Source of the DNA: Verrucomicrobia bacterium ADurb.Bin070
GTDB taxonomy: Bacteria > Verrucomicrobiota > Kiritimatiellia > RFP12 > UBA1067
Assembly: GCA_002071025.1 (NCBI GenBank)
Contig: MWEJ01000009.1
Span: 1-33,639 of the forward strand
DNA: 33,639 nt
Direction: 5' to 3'
Below are positions 7,456 to 15,398 of the stretch, one piece after another. How positions within the stretch are numbered: position 1 is the stretch's first letter; the number at the start of each line of letters is the position of its first letter. The translations under genes were made by a program, and so were the position numbers. The notes under the pieces were generated by a model. The model ran no database searches. It was not told where the DNA came from and was given only the letters and a program-made list of their open reading frames with translations.

Positions 7456-8880
7456 ATGAACCTGTCGCGGATTGTGGTTGTGTGTGCCTTTTTCACTCTG
7501 GCACAAAGCGTGCAGCGAGCACTTGCCCAGACGCTCATCTGGACGCCGGCAGCGCCGGGCGCGTCATGGGACTCCGCCTCGCTCAATTGGCTCGATAACG
7601 GCACGCCCTCTGCCTGGGTTCCCGGCGCGAGCGCCGTTTTCCCGGCCGCCGCGTCAGGCTCCCTGATCGAAATCGCCGAGGATCTCACCGCCCTTTCCGT
7701 CTCTTTTGATACCGGCGCCTCGGGTGTCACGCTGGCCGGCGCGGGGCGTCTGCGGACCGCGTCCATCACGATCGCCGACGCCGCCGCCACCAATGCGGTC
7801 GCCACCGAAGTGCTCGCGTTGAACGGACTCACGGTCACCGGTCCCGGCGCGGTCGCTTTGGGACGCGTATACGGCCGCGTGACGCTGGTCTCCGGTACCC
7901 TTCTGGCCGCCGCCTCGGATCTCGCCACCGCGCTCGTCCAGGCCGACGGCGGCACCTTGCAGACTCTCGGAGCACCGGACCGTGCCGGCAATCTGTTGGC
8001 CAACGATTCATTCGAAGACCCCTCGCTCGACGCCAACACCTACAAGTACGTCAGCGTCGGCGGGACCGGCATCATCACGGCATGGGGAACCGCCACCGCG
8101 GCTTACATCGCGCGCTGCTACCCGACGGAGCCGACGTCCACCTGGATCTCCGGCGGCTCGGTCCCGGACGCCAACCACGTCCTGATCGTGCAGCGCCACG
8201 GCTCAGTCACCCAATCCTTCCAAGTGGCCACCTCCGGCTATTACCAGCTCGCGTTCGATCATTTCCGGCGCCGCGGCTTCCCGCCGCACCTGATCACGCC
8301 GTCCATCGACGGCAAACGTTTCCCTCCGATCCTGACGGTTCACGACCAGTTCGACACGGCCCATTACACCTCGGTGCCGGTCTATCTGGCCGCCGGCACG
8401 CATAACGTCGGCTTTGAGGGCTGCGGCACCTGGTATGATTCCTCCACCATGATCGACCTCGCGATCATCGCCCCGCCTTCGGCCACCCAGCCCTGCCGCG
8501 CGCTCGGCGCGGACTCCTCGGTCACGCTGACGGCCGGCGGCACCGCGCTGCTCAATCACGCCGGCAACCTGCCGCTGGCGTTCCTGGATGCCGCCGGCAA
8601 CGTGGCAGGGCCCGGCACCTGGTCCGCCTCGGCCCATGCCTATGCCTATGACACCGCCTGGCAGCGTCGGCACCGGTCGACGATGTCTCCTCGACACTCG
8701 CGTTCCATGGCGACGCCTCAATTCCCTCCGCACTCGCCCGTCATCTGCTGGTTACCGCGCCCGCCACGATCAGCGGGGCAGGCGTCACGCTTTCCAATCT
8801 CGTGGCCACCTTCGACGCCACGCCCCGCATCACCGCGTTCGCGCCAGCCGCCTTCACGGTCCCACTGGCTGTCCCGGTAG
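7456..8880 (+). CDS. Giant secreted beta-strand-repeat protein, 5' part, frameshifted
   Basis: The start at 7456 is preceded by GGAGAG with about 5-7 nt spacing; an upstream TTG at 7444 is less likely. A signal peptide is clear (MNLSRIVVVCAFFTLA, cleavage near ALAQ, residue 25). Next comes the opening repeat unit typical of these proteins (WDSASLNWLDNGTPSAW). Residues ~176-342 form a galactose-binding-like, DUF642-like domain (NLLANDSFEDPSLD, QSFQVATSGYYQLAFDHF, AGTHNVGFEG). Coherent protein ends at about 8665 (AHAYAYDTAWQ). The last ~70 codons are Arg/Pro/Ser-rich out-of-frame translation. The true continuation is in another frame, so this is the N-terminal part of a single gene reaching 13700. 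Confidence 0.75.
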   Translation: MNLSRIVVVCAFFTLAQSVQRALAQTLIWTPAAPGASWDSASLNWLDNGTPSAWVPGASAVFPAAASGSLIEIAEDLTALSVSFDTGASGVTLAGAGRLRTASITIADAAATNAVATEVLALNGLTVTGPGAVALGRVYGRVTLVSGTLLAAASDLATALVQADGGTLQTLGAPDRAGNLLANDSFEDPSLDANTYKYVSVGGTGIITAWGTATAAYIARCYPTEPTSTWISGGSVPDANHVLIVQRHGSVTQSFQVATSGYYQLAFDHFRRRGFPPHLITPSIDGKRFPPILTVHDQFDTAHYTSVPVYLAAGTHNVGFEGCGTWYDSSTMIDLAIIAPPSATQPCRALGADSSVTLTAGGTALLNHAGNLPLAFLDAAGNVAGPGTWSASAHAYAYDTAWQRRHRSTMSPRHSRSMATPQFPPHSPVICWLPRPPRSAGQASRFPISWPPSTPRPASPRSRQPPSRSHWLSR

Positions 8881-11800
8881 TCGCGTCAGGCAATCCGGAC
8901 ATCACCAATGAGGCGAACGTTCATCCGTTCTCGCTCTTCATCGACGCCGCAGCGCCGGTGACCCTGAACGCGCTCTCCAACCACCGTTACGCGGCCTTTG
9001 TCAAGACCGGTCCGGCCGCCGTCACCTTGACGCAGCCGCTCGACAGTGCGCCCAACACGTACCGGCCGCAAGCCGGGTTCGCCGTGTACGACGGCGAACT
9101 GATCCTGCCTTCGTTCGTCACCAACAGCGCTACGCCCAATGAAACGTTCATCCACGCGCTGCCGGCGCGCAGCGCCGCCCTGACGCTCACCCAGGCCTCG
9201 CCTTTCCGCGGCGGCAACATCGTGTTGGGCGGCGACGGCGCGCCTTCGCTGAATATCCTCGCCTCCGTAACCAACTCCGGGCGCACGCTGCTGCACGCCG
9301 CCGTGAACACGCTGCAGATCGCCGGCGGCGCCCTTTACTCGACCGCCTGCCTCGGGCGCGACGGGCGCGTCTCCGATATCGACGGCAAGGGAGTGATGCT
9401 CAAAACCGGCACAGGCACCCTGGAGGCGCGCGGTGTGCCCCCGGGCACCGACTATTTCGGTTATCTCGGACAGACCGTCATCCGAGCCGGAACGCTCCGC
9501 ATCCTGGCCGACGACACTCCGGCCGGCAACGGCGGCGCGCTCGGCCAGGCCCCGGTTTCTGTCCCGATCCTGCTCGGCGACGCGCTCACCGGCGCGGGTG
9601 ACGATCCGACACTGGAACTGGCCGGCGGTGCCTCGCTCGTCGCCCACAATATCGTCGTCTCCGACACGTTGTCCGCGCAGGCCGCGCTCGCGCTGAACGC
9701 CGTGACGACCGCCCGTTTCACCGGTTCCGTGACCCTGTATGACGCGCTCCGCCTCAGCGGTCCCGCGACCGCCGCGGTCACCTTCGGCACGCTTTCCGCG
9801 CCCTCCGCGCCGCAGCCGCTGCTCCTCGACGGAATCGGCAGCCTGACCGTGAATGACGCGTCCGGCGTCACGCTGGATCTCGCCGACCGCGGTCTGGCCC
9901 TTTCGCCCGGCACCGCCGCGTCCGCCGCGTTTCACGCGCTGACCGCTGATGGCGCCGCCTTCACCTTTGAATTCTCCTCTGACAACGACACCGTGACCGC
10001 CGGCTCGCTGGTTCTGTCGAATGTGACCGTCAAAGCCGTTTACGCCGGCACCGAGCTGCCGTTCGCCGAGCCCGGCACGTATGTTCTTTTCACGGCCCCC
10101 AACCTTTCCGCCAATCCGCCCTCTTTCACGGTCAGCAATCCGGTCGCCGATTTCACCTACGGCTTCAGCCAGTCCGGCGACAGCATCACGCTGACGATTA
10201 CCGCCTCAGCCGGCAACCCCACCACCTTCTGGGTCCACCCGACGTCCGGCAGCTTCGCCTCCACCGCCAACTGGAGCGCCGGAACAGTTCCCGACGCCAC
10301 CTCCGACGCCACGCTCGGCTCCGCGATCACGAATGACGCCATCGTAACGCTCACGGCGCCCGCCGCCGTGAACAGCCTGCGCATCGTGCACCCCGACGCG
10401 CGCTACACACTGGCCGGCGACATCACGACGCCGCTCACGCTCGGCAGCCTCAGCCTCGATGACGGCAGTCACATTCTCAGCGCGCATCTCCAGCCGGCAG
10501 GCGCAGAGCCTCTCCCGATCACCCTGGGTGCCGGCGCCGCTCTGACCTTCTCGAATGCCGCGTTGCGAGGCGGGCTGGCGGGCGCGACCGCGGCCACACT
10601 CACGGGAACGACCGCGCTCACTCTGGATGGCTCAGGCTTCACCGCCACTCACACCGGACCGCTCGCGGGGACGGGCACGCTGACCCTCAACGCCTCCGGC
10701 GCAACCCAGACACTGGCCAACCGCGACACGCTCGCACAAACGCCGCTCGCGGTCGGCGCGGGCACGCTCGTGCTGGATGCCGCGCAGTTCGGCGCGTCAG
10801 CCACACTGGCGTCGGGCACGACCCTCTCCGCCGTGTCTCCCGCGACCAACGGTTTGACGGCCTTCTGGTACAACGGCACCTACACCAACGCCGTGCTCAG
10901 CCGCGCTGTTCTCGAAGCGGCTGCCGCCGGAACACCAAGCGCCATCTCCATCTTCTCCGGCACAGGCGGCGGCTTCGCCATCTCCGACCTCCGTCCGCTG
11001 GCACCGCGCAACGACTGGTGGCTGCTGGTGCTGCGCGGCACCCTCCAGATCCCCGAAGCCGGCGATTATATGTTCCATCTTGAGACTGATGATCACAGCA
11101 TCCTTGCCATCGACGGACGCGAGATCGCTGTCAAGACACCGGTCGGCACCACCCACGTGAATGCCGGCCACCTCGCCGCCGGGCCGCACGACATTCTCAT
11201 CGGTCTCGTGCAAGTCACGGGCGGCGCCTACCTGCGCGTTCACACCTCGCGCATGTTTGCGCCCAAGACCACGCTGCCGACCGCCTGGCTCACGCCGATT
11301 TCAGCGCTCTCAACCGTCAGCGGCGCGGGCGCGCTCGCGGTCGCGAACGGCGCGCATCTGCGCCTCACCTACGGTGGCGCCGGCTATCCGCAGACCGGCG
11401 GCGCGGGCTCGGTCATCCCGTACTTCTCCGCCGCGCGCCCCCTGTTTTCCGGCGGCGCGGACGCCGTGTTCAACAAGCAGGGCGCACTGGACATCGCCAC
11501 CTTCGCCACAGCCGCCACAGGCGGTTTCGCGGGGCGCTTCGTGAACAGCGCGGGACGCACCACGCTGGCGGCGCCCGGCATCCTGGCCCCCTCCGCACGG
11601 CTCTCGCTGTACGACAACGCCGGATTCACCCTGGCCGCCGACCAGACCGTAGCCGCCCTCTCAGGCACGGGCGGCTTCGCCCTCGGCGCGCCGGCCACGA
11701 TCACGATCATCCACAACGACGCCGACTGCGGCATCTCCGCGGACAAGACCTACACGCATGCCATCGATTTCGGCAGCAACAGCGGCCTCGCGGTGGGCGC

Positions 11801-13700
11801 CATCAACGGCGTGCCGTTCCTCTCCACGACCGCCACCGCCGGCACCTGCACCGGCACCGACGGCCTCCCCTACGGGTTCAAGGACATGCCGCCTGCATCC
11901 GGCAATACAGGCAACAGCGCCACCGCCGCTTCCGGCAACCTGCACAAGCTGCTCTATGACATGAACTACGAGGGCCGCAACCTGGTCTGTGAACTCAACG
12001 GACTCACGCCGGCCAAAGTGTACGAACTGCGCATCTACCAGCGCTGCTGGGGCGGCGCCAGCGTCAATGACAACCGCAACCAGCTTCTCGGTTTCATCGC
12101 CAACGACGCCGGCCGGATCGATCACCAATTCTCGTTCAGCGCCGACCTGACAAACACTGCCTACTATGTCGCCTACCGCTACCGGCCGTCGCCCTCCGGC
12201 TCGCTGCGCGTGCGGCTCACGCCCCACATGTCCAACAACACCCTGCACCTCTACGGGCTCACCAACGAAGAGGTGCCGGCCGGCACCGCGTCCCCCGCGC
12301 CAGCCGCCACGCTCACGCTCGCGCCGGCCGCCGACGAGTCTGCCGAGTATGCCGGCGCGTTCACCGGCAACGGCACCGTCACGGTGAACGGCCCCGGCAC
12401 CCAGATCTTCTCCGGTCCGAACGTCGCTCCCGGCGGGCTCTCGGTCATCGGCGGTGCCGCCGCGCTGCATGCCGGCGCCGTCCTCGACGGACCGGCCGCC
12501 GTCCAGGCCCCGGGCGCACTGCACACCGCAGGAGCGGTCGCGATCGGCGGGCTCGGCGGCGACGGTGCGCTCGCCCTCGGCCTGCCGGCTCCTGGCGATG
12601 CCTCGCCCTCGGCCCCGCACATCGCCTTCCTCTCGACGGACGCCTCCACCGGCCTCTCGCCGGACAAGACCTACACCCACCTGTACGATCTGGGCAACGT
12701 GGGCCCCGCCGTCGTCAACGGTATCACCTTCAGCAAGGTGACCGGTAACACGGCCACCTTCACCGCATCGCCAGTCCTCTCTTCACACGCCGGCAACGTC
12801 CTCACCGGCACAGCGCTCGGCCCGGTGCCGACCGATTCCGGCCTCTTCGCACTGCTCACGGACATGTGTTACGTGGCCGGGGCCACGCCCGCGCCCAAAA
12901 ACACGACCCTAACCCTCTCCGGGCTCACGCCGGGGCGCCCGTACGAAGTGCGCATCTACAACCGGTCGTGGGGCTGGGGCGGCGCCCGCCAGCAGTTCGT
13001 TGATTTCTGCAGCACGCTGGACGGACGTTACCGCGACAGCATCTTCTTCAACCCGGACGCGCTGTTGCCCAACGCCCTGGTCTACCGCTATGTCCCGGAA
13101 GGCACCACACTGAGCATCCGCGTCTCGAACACCACCGACAACAACGGCTGGCACATCTACGGCGTGACCAACGAAGACCTCAGCGACCCGGATGCGGAAG
13201 CGTGGGACGGCGGCTTGACGGTCTCGGTCCCGGCGGGACGCACCGACGCCTTCGCAGGCACGCTGGCTGGCCCCGCCGCGTTGACGAAGAGCGGCGCGGG
13301 CGTTCTGCTGCTGAGCGGTTCCTCGGACGCAAGCGGTCCGATAACGATCGCTGCGGGCAGTTTCGGCGTGGCGTTCACGAACGACGCCCCGCTCACGGCC
13401 GGCCCGGTTGCTTTCGCGGCCGGCACCGCGTATGTCTGGGACTGGAGCTCCGCAGGCGCGGGCGGCACGTTGTCTGCGGGCAACGTCACCCTGCCCGACC
13501 CCTTCACGATCACAGCAGGGCGGAGCGGTCACCCGCCCGCCCGCTGGCCGGTCCTGGTCTCGGCGGACACGCCCATCGGGGTGCCTCTTGAGGCGATCAC
13601 ACTCGCCGACTTCCCGAACTCTGTGAAGGCCGAGTATTCGGCCGACGGACGGACCCTCTTCCTGACCAACCAACGCGGCACGCTCATCTGTATTGAATAG
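8802..13700 (+). CDS. Giant secreted beta-strand-repeat protein, 3' part (PA14 and two copies of a shared module)
   Basis: The nominal GTG at 8802 is only a label; sensible protein in this frame runs back to about 8665 (SAPVDDVSSTLAF). Numbering from 8802: beta-strand-repeat sequence to ~470; a unit with TANWSAGTVPDATSDATLG (~485-505); a PA14 domain (~681-820) with YMFHLETDDHSILAIDG; a module with DKTYTHAIDFG (~968-1159) and a second copy with DKTYTHLYDLG (~1272-1460), each ending HLYGLTNEE or HIYGVTNED; then a last repeat and the tail TLFLTNQRGTLICIE. PA14 domains bind glycans, which suggests adhesion to or presentation on polysaccharide. No outer-membrane beta-barrel, LPXTG or PEP-CTERM-type tail is present, so the way it is held at the surface is unknown. 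Confidence 0.75.
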   Translation: MATFDATPRITAFAPAAFTVPLAVPVVASGNPDITNEANVHPFSLFIDAAAPVTLNALSNHRYAAFVKTGPAAVTLTQPLDSAPNTYRPQAGFAVYDGELILPSFVTNSATPNETFIHALPARSAALTLTQASPFRGGNIVLGGDGAPSLNILASVTNSGRTLLHAAVNTLQIAGGALYSTACLGRDGRVSDIDGKGVMLKTGTGTLEARGVPPGTDYFGYLGQTVIRAGTLRILADDTPAGNGGALGQAPVSVPILLGDALTGAGDDPTLELAGGASLVAHNIVVSDTLSAQAALALNAVTTARFTGSVTLYDALRLSGPATAAVTFGTLSAPSAPQPLLLDGIGSLTVNDASGVTLDLADRGLALSPGTAASAAFHALTADGAAFTFEFSSDNDTVTAGSLVLSNVTVKAVYAGTELPFAEPGTYVLFTAPNLSANPPSFTVSNPVADFTYGFSQSGDSITLTITASAGNPTTFWVHPTSGSFASTANWSAGTVPDATSDATLGSAITNDAIVTLTAPAAVNSLRIVHPDARYTLAGDITTPLTLGSLSLDDGSHILSAHLQPAGAEPLPITLGAGAALTFSNAALRGGLAGATAATLTGTTALTLDGSGFTATHTGPLAGTGTLTLNASGATQTLANRDTLAQTPLAVGAGTLVLDAAQFGASATLASGTTLSAVSPATNGLTAFWYNGTYTNAVLSRAVLEAAAAGTPSAISIFSGTGGGFAISDLRPLAPRNDWWLLVLRGTLQIPEAGDYMFHLETDDHSILAIDGREIAVKTPVGTTHVNAGHLAAGPHDILIGLVQVTGGAYLRVHTSRMFAPKTTLPTAWLTPISALSTVSGAGALAVANGAHLRLTYGGAGYPQTGGAGSVIPYFSAARPLFSGGADAVFNKQGALDIATFATAATGGFAGRFVNSAGRTTLAAPGILAPSARLSLYDNAGFTLAADQTVAALSGTGGFALGAPATITIIHNDADCGISADKTYTHAIDFGSNSGLAVGAINGVPFLSTTATAGTCTGTDGLPYGFKDMPPASGNTGNSATAASGNLHKLLYDMNYEGRNLVCELNGLTPAKVYELRIYQRCWGGASVNDNRNQLLGFIANDAGRIDHQFSFSADLTNTAYYVAYRYRPSPSGSLRVRLTPHMSNNTLHLYGLTNEEVPAGTASPAPAATLTLAPAADESAEYAGAFTGNGTVTVNGPGTQIFSGPNVAPGGLSVIGGAAALHAGAVLDGPAAVQAPGALHTAGAVAIGGLGGDGALALGLPAPGDASPSAPHIAFLSTDASTGLSPDKTYTHLYDLGNVGPAVVNGITFSKVTGNTATFTASPVLSSHAGNVLTGTALGPVPTDSGLFALLTDMCYVAGATPAPKNTTLTLSGLTPGRPYEVRIYNRSWGWGGARQQFVDFCSTLDGRYRDSIFFNPDALLPNALVYRYVPEGTTLSIRVSNTTDNNGWHIYGVTNEDLSDPDAEAWDGGLTVSVPAGRTDAFAGTLAGPAALTKSGAGVLLLSGSSDASGPITIAAGSFGVAFTNDAPLTAGPVAFAAGTAYVWDWSSAGAGGTLSAGNVTLPDPFTITAGRSGHPPARWPVLVSADTPIGVPLEAITLADFPNSVKAEYSADGRTLFLTNQRGTLICIE

Positions 13701-13745
13701 TCGGCCCATCGCGACAGACGCTGGCAGGTCGTTCCGGGGTTTGAT

Positions 13746-15299
13746 ATGGTGGCGCTTGTCATGAGTGACGTATCCGACAGGACACCGACGCAACCGACGC
13801 ATGCCGAGGAGCTGCTTGCCCGCCGCAACCGCGAGACCGGCAACCTGCTGCTCTCCGAGCGTGCGGTCTGGTATGTCACCCTGCTCAGCTCGCTGCTGGC
13901 CTTTCGCCGCAAGCATGAACCTGAACCGCTTCATGACGACTTGTTCGCGGCCGTACGCGCCGAGCTGGACGGTGACGGGTATACGGCTGACGCCTTCAAT
14001 CAGGACATCCGCCAACTGCTGCTCTGGGGGCTTATCACCGACCGCCTGGAGAAAGAGCGGCTGCGCGGGTATAAAGACACGCGCCGGCGTAAATTCCGGT
14101 ATCGGATCACCGATGAGGCGGCCGCGTTTCTGCTCTGGCTGGAAGCCCGGCTGCGCGCCGACCAGGAACCGGCCGACGCCGACACGCGCGACCTGCTTTC
14201 CGAGGTGATCGGCACCCTGCGCGAGACGGCGCGGCTCTTCAACAAGACCGGCGCCGACGCGCTCGACTATGAGACCGCGCGCGGCGTTTTTTATCGCCTC
14301 ACGCGGATGGGCACCCTCACCGAGAGCGCCAGCCAGGCGCTTGGCGACTTCAACATCCGGCTGCTCGGGTTCGCGAGCGGACGTTTCGACGCGGCCGAGG
14401 CGCGCGCCATTCTGGCCGAGTTGGAACGCTTCCTGAAGCAGTTCCTGAACCGCATCCACACGTTGCGCACGGAAATCTCGCCTGAAATCAGCAAATTACG
14501 CCAAGGGCGTTATGCGGCGCGCTGGCAAGCCTGCCTGGCCATCATGGAAGAAGAGGCACGCGCGACCCCGCACCTGATGCGCACCCGCCTGCCGCATCCC
14601 GATCGGACGCTGGCGGATCTGGCCGCCTTTTATGCGGCGGACGGCGCGCTCGAACAGTTGTGTGCCCGCGTCAGCACGGCCGCCCTCCTGGTCTGGCGCA
14701 AACTTTACACCCACCTGCGTGAACTCGAACGCCGCAGCCATCGCCTGGAAGATTTGCGCGCGCGCATCGGGGAGATCGCCGCGCTTCCGGCCGACGCCGT
14801 TCCTCGCGCCTTTCTCGGCGGGTTGCTGGCGCCGGCACGCCTGATCGGTGACATGCATTTCTGGGATGAAAATGAAAAAGCCCGGCCGCCCGAACCGCGC
14901 TGGGAACGCCAGCGGATGCGCGAGGAAGTCTCCCTCTGGCTGGATGAAAAGCCGCGCACGCCCGGCCGTCCGCCTCAATCGCTCGAAGAGGCCCGCCTGC
15001 GGGCCTTGGCGCAATGGATGGCCGCCCGAGGGATCAGCCCGCCCCCGGAATGCGGTCCGGTGCGCATGTCACAGGGCACCTTCCGCGAATTTGACGATTT
15101 TCCGCGCTTGATTGAACTTGGCCGCAGCGGTTTGCTCGGCCATGGCGCGCGCCTCGCCCGAATCGGTTACCGCATGTGCCCGTCCCCCGACACCGCCACG
15201 GTCACCGCTGACCGCCACACGCTGATCTTCCCGGACCAGCACATTCTGGCCGCGCCGCAACCCAGCACGAATACCGACATGGCCCCGTTGCCCAAATAA
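13746..15299 (+). CDS. Winged-helix and helical protein, faintly kleisin-like (unassigned)
   Basis: 517 aa, soluble, no signal peptide. Residues ~30-130 look like a winged helix: helices in SERAVWYVTLLSSLLAF, then DIRQLLLWGLITDRL and a wing with RRRKFRYRITDEAAAFL. Residues ~140-350 are mostly helical (ETARLFNKTGAD, ILAELERFLKQFLNRIHTLR, LYTHLRELERRSHRLEDLRA), possibly coiled coil. A basic, Pro-rich tail follows. This order recalls kleisin-type subunits of MukBEF or Wadjet-like SMC systems (DUF2397 or JetA class), but I see no diagnostic motif, and no SMC ATPase or nuclease partner lies next to it. It starts 45 nt after the giant gene; ATGs at 13746 and 13761 are both possible. It could be an unrelated regulator. 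Confidence 0.7.
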   Translation: MVALVMSDVSDRTPTQPTHAEELLARRNRETGNLLLSERAVWYVTLLSSLLAFRRKHEPEPLHDDLFAAVRAELDGDGYTADAFNQDIRQLLLWGLITDRLEKERLRGYKDTRRRKFRYRITDEAAAFLLWLEARLRADQEPADADTRDLLSEVIGTLRETARLFNKTGADALDYETARGVFYRLTRMGTLTESASQALGDFNIRLLGFASGRFDAAEARAILAELERFLKQFLNRIHTLRTEISPEISKLRQGRYAARWQACLAIMEEEARATPHLMRTRLPHPDRTLADLAAFYAADGALEQLCARVSTAALLVWRKLYTHLRELERRSHRLEDLRARIGEIAALPADAVPRAFLGGLLAPARLIGDMHFWDENEKARPPEPRWERQRMREEVSLWLDEKPRTPGRPPQSLEEARLRALAQWMAARGISPPPECGPVRMSQGTFREFDDFPRLIELGRSGLLGHGARLARIGYRMCPSPDTATVTADRHTLIFPDQHILAAPQPSTNTDMAPLPK

Positions 15300-15313
15300 A
15301 TTCCCCTTGAGGG

Positions 15314-15342
15314 TTGAATTTCGTGAAAAAGCTGTTTACAAT
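15314..15342 (+). promoter_or_regulatory. Sigma-70-like promoter for the SGNH/giant gene
   Basis: TTGAAT (15314-15319) and TACAAT (15337-15342) are separated by exactly 17 nt in the 93-nt gap before the SGNH gene. The gap is notably AT-richer than its surroundings. Transcription would start near 15349, giving a leader of about 50 nt. AAGGA at 15387-15391 then lies 7 nt before the ATG at 15399. Confidence 0.6.
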
Positions 15343-15398
15343 AGTCAGCAATTGCTGTTTTATTTTTGTGTCCGAACTTTGTGTGAAAGGATGTGCGT

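Noticed and set aside
12909-14459. 516-codon minus-strand open frame spanning two plus-strand genes
   Set aside because: It crosses a gene boundary, has low-complexity Arg/Gly/Val composition and no domain; both plus-strand genes are coherent.
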